Assembly: GCA_963815295.1 (NCBI GenBank)
Contig: CAWFFZ010000006.1
Coordinates: forward strand, 1 to 64,000
Direction: 5' to 3'
Length of the DNA: 64,000 nt
Origin: JACDHG01 sp963815295
GTDB taxonomy: Bacteria > Actinomycetota > Actinomycetes > Propionibacteriales > Nocardioidaceae
Shown: piece after piece, positions 62,097 to 64,000 of the stretch
Position numbering within the stretch: the stretch's first letter is position 1
How the letters are laid out: the number at the start of each line of letters is the position of its first letter
The notes under the pieces: model-generated
The model's input: the letters and a program-made list of their open reading frames with translations, nothing else
What the model was told of the DNA's origin: nothing
The model's database searches: none
Translations under genes and position numbers: made by a program

Positions 62097-63191
62097 CTAC
62101 GGCGTGGGCCAGCGCGCCCGCTCGTACTGGGGTGGCCAGCGGACCTCGGCGCCGAGCTCATGGGCTGCGCGCAGTGGCCAATGCGGTTCGCGCAAGAGCG
62201 CCCGGGCCAGCAGTACGACGTCGGCGTCTCCCGCGGAGATGATCGCCTCTGCCTGTGCGGGCTCGGTGATCATCCCGACGGCGCCGGACGGCATACCCGC
62301 CTCACGGCGGACCCTCGCCGCGAACGGCACCTGGTAGCCGGGCGCGATCGGAATCGCTGCTTGAGGGTCGGTGCCGCCGCTCGAGCAGTCGACCAGGTCG
62401 ACGCCGTGTGCGCCGAGGTGTTTGGCCAAGCGAACGGTGTCGTCGCCGTCCCAGCCGCCGTCGGCCCAGTCGGTGGACGACAGCCTGACCAGCATCGGTT
62501 GGTCGTCAGGCCAGACGTCCCGGACGGCGTCAACGACCTCGAGCAGGACGCGGATGCGATCGTCGAAGCTTCCGCCGTAGGCGTCGCTGCGGGTGTTGCT
62601 GAGCGGCGACAGGAACTCGTGCAGCAGGTAGCCGTGTGCGGAATGGATCTCGACGACCTCGAATCTTGCCTCGAGTGCTCGGGCCGCTGCGGCTCTGAAA
62701 GCCTCGACCACCGCGGCGATTTCGTCGAGCGTGAGCTCGGCGGGCGCCGGAAGGCTGGCGAACGGGATGGCCGACGGTGCCACGGTGTCGGCCCAACCGC
62801 CGTCGGCGGGCTCGACGTAGCCGCGGCCCAGCCACGGCGGAGACGTGGACGCCTTGCGGCCCGCGTGCGCAAGCTGGATGCCCGGGATCGTCTCCTGGGT
62901 GCGGATGAAGTCGGTGATGCGTTGCCAGGCCGCCACCTGCTCGTCGTTCCAGATCCCGGTGTCGGCGGGCGAGATGCGGCCGTTCGGTGTGACCGCCGTC
63001 GCCTCGGACATGACGAGGCCGGCGCCGCCGCGCGCGAGAGAGCCCAGGTGGACGAGGTGCCAGTCCTGAGGCACGCCGTCCACGGCGGAGTACTCACACA
63101 TAGGGGAAACCCAGACCCGGTTGGCGAACGTCGTCCCGCGCAATGTGATGGGCGAGAACAGATGCGCCTCGGCATCGGGGGAGGAGAGCAT
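62097..63191 (-). CDS. Old Yellow Enzyme (YqjM-type) NADH:flavin oxidoreductase
   Basis: A 364-residue OYE: HLFSPITLRGTTFANRVWVS, MCEYSAVDGVPQDWHLVHLG (Cys near the FMN in YqjM-type enzymes), QLAHAGRKASTSPPW, EIHSAHGYLLHEFLSPLSN and DVVLLARALLREPHWPLRAA. It reduces activated C=C bonds such as cyclohexenones, the kind of intermediate the monooxygenase fusion would produce. TAAAGT on the minus strand (63204-63199) is spaced for a leaderless ATG. Convergent with the fusion gene. Confidence 0.9.
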   Translation of the reverse strand: MLSSPDAEAHLFSPITLRGTTFANRVWVSPMCEYSAVDGVPQDWHLVHLGSLARGGAGLVMSEATAVTPNGRISPADTGIWNDEQVAAWQRITDFIRTQETIPGIQLAHAGRKASTSPPWLGRGYVEPADGGWADTVAPSAIPFASLPAPAELTLDEIAAVVEAFRAAAARALEARFEVVEIHSAHGYLLHEFLSPLSNTRSDAYGGSFDDRIRVLLEVVDAVRDVWPDDQPMLVRLSSTDWADGGWDGDDTVRLAKHLGAHGVDLVDCSSGGTDPQAAIPIAPGYQVPFAARVRREAGMPSGAVGMITEPAQAEAIISAGDADVVLLARALLREPHWPLRAAHELGAEVRWPPQYERARWPTP

Positions 63192-63198
63192 GCCTTCA

Positions 63199-63204
63199 AC
63201 TTTA
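63199..63204 (-). promoter_or_regulatory. -10 box of leaderless OYE gene
   Basis: TAAAGT on the minus strand, seven bases before the ATG. Confidence 0.4.
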
Positions 63205-63306
63205 ACCGTCAATTACAGCGCCGCCGGACTTGGTCCAGCAGCCGACGCGGACGGCTCCCTGGTCATCTCGCAGGTGGTCGCCCCCATACGATGGGACGGC
63301 AGCATC

Positions 63307-63382
63307 GCCGGCGTGGCGCAATTGGCAGCGCACGTCACTTGTAATGACGGGGTTAGGGGTTCGAGTCCCCTCGCCGGCTCCA
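63307..63382 (+). tRNA. tRNA-Thr(TGT)
   Basis: A 76-nt cloverleaf. Acceptor stem GCCGGCG/CGCCGGC, D stem GCGC/GCGC, anticodon stem CGTCA/TGACG with loop CTTGTAA (anticodon TGT), T stem AGGGG/CCCCT with TTCGAGT, discriminator T and encoded CCA. Confidence 0.95.
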
Positions 63383-63574
63383 CCCCCGTGTCCGGGTTCC
63401 CTGAACGGATGATGCTGTTACAGGCAGTATGGGCATGTCGCTACGGATTGTAGTTGGCCGTGTGCGGAGAGATGACCCAGTTGGGCCATGGTGCGACTAG
63501 GCCTCCTCTCCGTACTCTGGAATGACCGCGGGGGCGCACCGAAGTCCCGCCGACCTTCCATGAAGGACTGACCA
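63383..63574 (+). other. leader of the small conserved gene
   Basis: No gene recognised. TACTCT at about 63513-63518 is a plausible -10 for the small gene. A 21-codon frame starting near 63435 shows no supporting features. Confidence 0.35.
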
Positions 63575-63745
63575 ATGCTGGACTTCCCCGACGACTACGC
63601 GGCCGACGCGTTGCTGATGGAGGAGATCGAGCTGCTCAGCGAGGTCATGATCATGGCCACGGCGAGTGACCACACGCTGTCGGGTCAGCAGCTCGACGAT
63701 CTCCTCGGCCTCGCCGAGGTCGACGAACTGGCGGCGACTGGCTGA
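63575..63745 (+). CDS. small conserved protein, paralogue of the one near 3.1 kb
   Basis: A 56-residue acidic protein: MLDFPDDYAADALLMEEIEL, then LSEVMIMATASDHTLSGQQL and DDLLGLAEVDELAATG. It shares EIE, AT.xxD and the LSxxQ.D..LG pattern with the 53-residue protein at the other end of the window. AAGGA is eight bases upstream of the ATG. Helical, cytoplasmic, function unknown. Missed by ordinary length cut-offs. Confidence 0.72.
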   Translation: MLDFPDDYAADALLMEEIELLSEVMIMATASDHTLSGQQLDDLLGLAEVDELAATG

Positions 63746-63807
63746 GCGCGCCGACTAACGACCCCATGGGTACGGTGGAACTCCAGCCGTGAACCAGGAG
63801 GTCGTCG

Positions 63808-64000
63808 ATGGTTTCGCTCCGGAAGGCACCCACCAGTGACATCGACGAGTCACGGCTGGATGTTGACGAACAAGCGCACTCCGTAGCCGGCCTGACCGCG
63901 GTCGCCATCACAGTCAAACGTGGCATTCAGGCGATGGGTTTTGCTCGGGCCACGCGCACCCTCCGCAAGCTCAACCAGGTCGATGGCTTCGACTGCCAGG
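63808..64000 (+). CDS. FdhF/YdeP-type molybdopterin oxidoreductase, 5' end
   Basis: The first 64 codons of a gene that runs off the window. TAVAITVKRGIQAMGFARAT followed by RTLRKLNQVDGFDCQ is the N terminus of the FdhF/YdeP family (the next expected residues are G-C-A-W). These proteins bind molybdopterin guanine dinucleotide and resemble formate dehydrogenase alpha subunits; many have no known substrate. AGGAGG at 63796-63801 supports the ATG. Confidence 0.75.
   Translation, partial: MVSLRKAPTSDIDESRLDVDEQAHSVAGLTAVAITVKRGIQAMGFARATRTLRKLNQVDGFDCQ

Overview
The window is a stretch of high-GC actinobacterial chromosome. Evidence: GTG starts are common, mycothiol genes (mshA, mshD) are present, and several gene orders match those conserved in mycobacteria and relatives: glnR-mshD, Cys-rich leader-cysA-sseC, XRE regulator-hbhA-DUF2516, mshA-YbjN-gpm-phoU-senX3-regX3, and lpqE-carD-ispD-ispF-cysS-rlmB. 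Many genes have a TANNNT -10 box six to eight bases before the start codon, the pattern of leaderless mRNAs. I cannot fix the family from sequence alone; a Propionibacteriales or Micrococcales-type actinobacterium is plausible. I see no phage, IS, CRISPR or plasmid signature; this is core chromosome with a catabolic cluster at the right end.

Left part (1-10.6 kb): a class IV aminotransferase-like protein that appears to lack the PLP lysine, a GAF-GGDEF-GAF cyclase, a small conserved protein, the Pit phosphate transporter with its PhoU-like partner, MutT1 and Ppk1 (phosphate/polyphosphate theme), MshD with GlnR, and a MoaD-like protein. 10.6-27.7 kb: sulfurtransferase operon behind a cysteine-containing leader peptide, two LCP cell-wall ligases, BKACE, nitrobindin, Fur, YgfZ, the sulfate activation operon cysC-TauE-cysD-cysN, asparaginase, XRE regulator with HbhA-like protein, hydrolase and macrodomain protein.

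27.7-52.6 kb: TypA, MshA, phosphoglycerate mutase, PhoU and SenX3-RegX3, LpqE (frameshifted), CarD, a degenerate IspD-like protein next to true IspD/IspF, a molybdopterin oxidoreductase, secreted or membrane proteins (zinc metallopeptidase, DUF2207, two C39-like proteases), CysS, RlmB, an acyl-CoA dehydrogenase, a DUF4032 protein, and CsbD-SoxR behind a SoxR-box-like operator.

53.1-63.2 kb: a sulfotransferase-like gene followed by an apparent CoA-dependent aromatic (2-aminobenzoate/anthranilate-type) degradation cluster. It has a PaaX-type repressor divergent from an aryl-CoA ligase, a monooxygenase-OYE fusion of the 2-aminobenzoyl-CoA monooxygenase/reductase type, acyl-CoA dehydrogenase, enoyl-CoA hydratase, an SDR, a RidA-like protein and a second OYE enzyme. 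The window ends with tRNA-Thr(TGT), a second copy of the small-protein family seen near 3.1 kb, and the start of an FdhF/YdeP-type molybdopterin enzyme.
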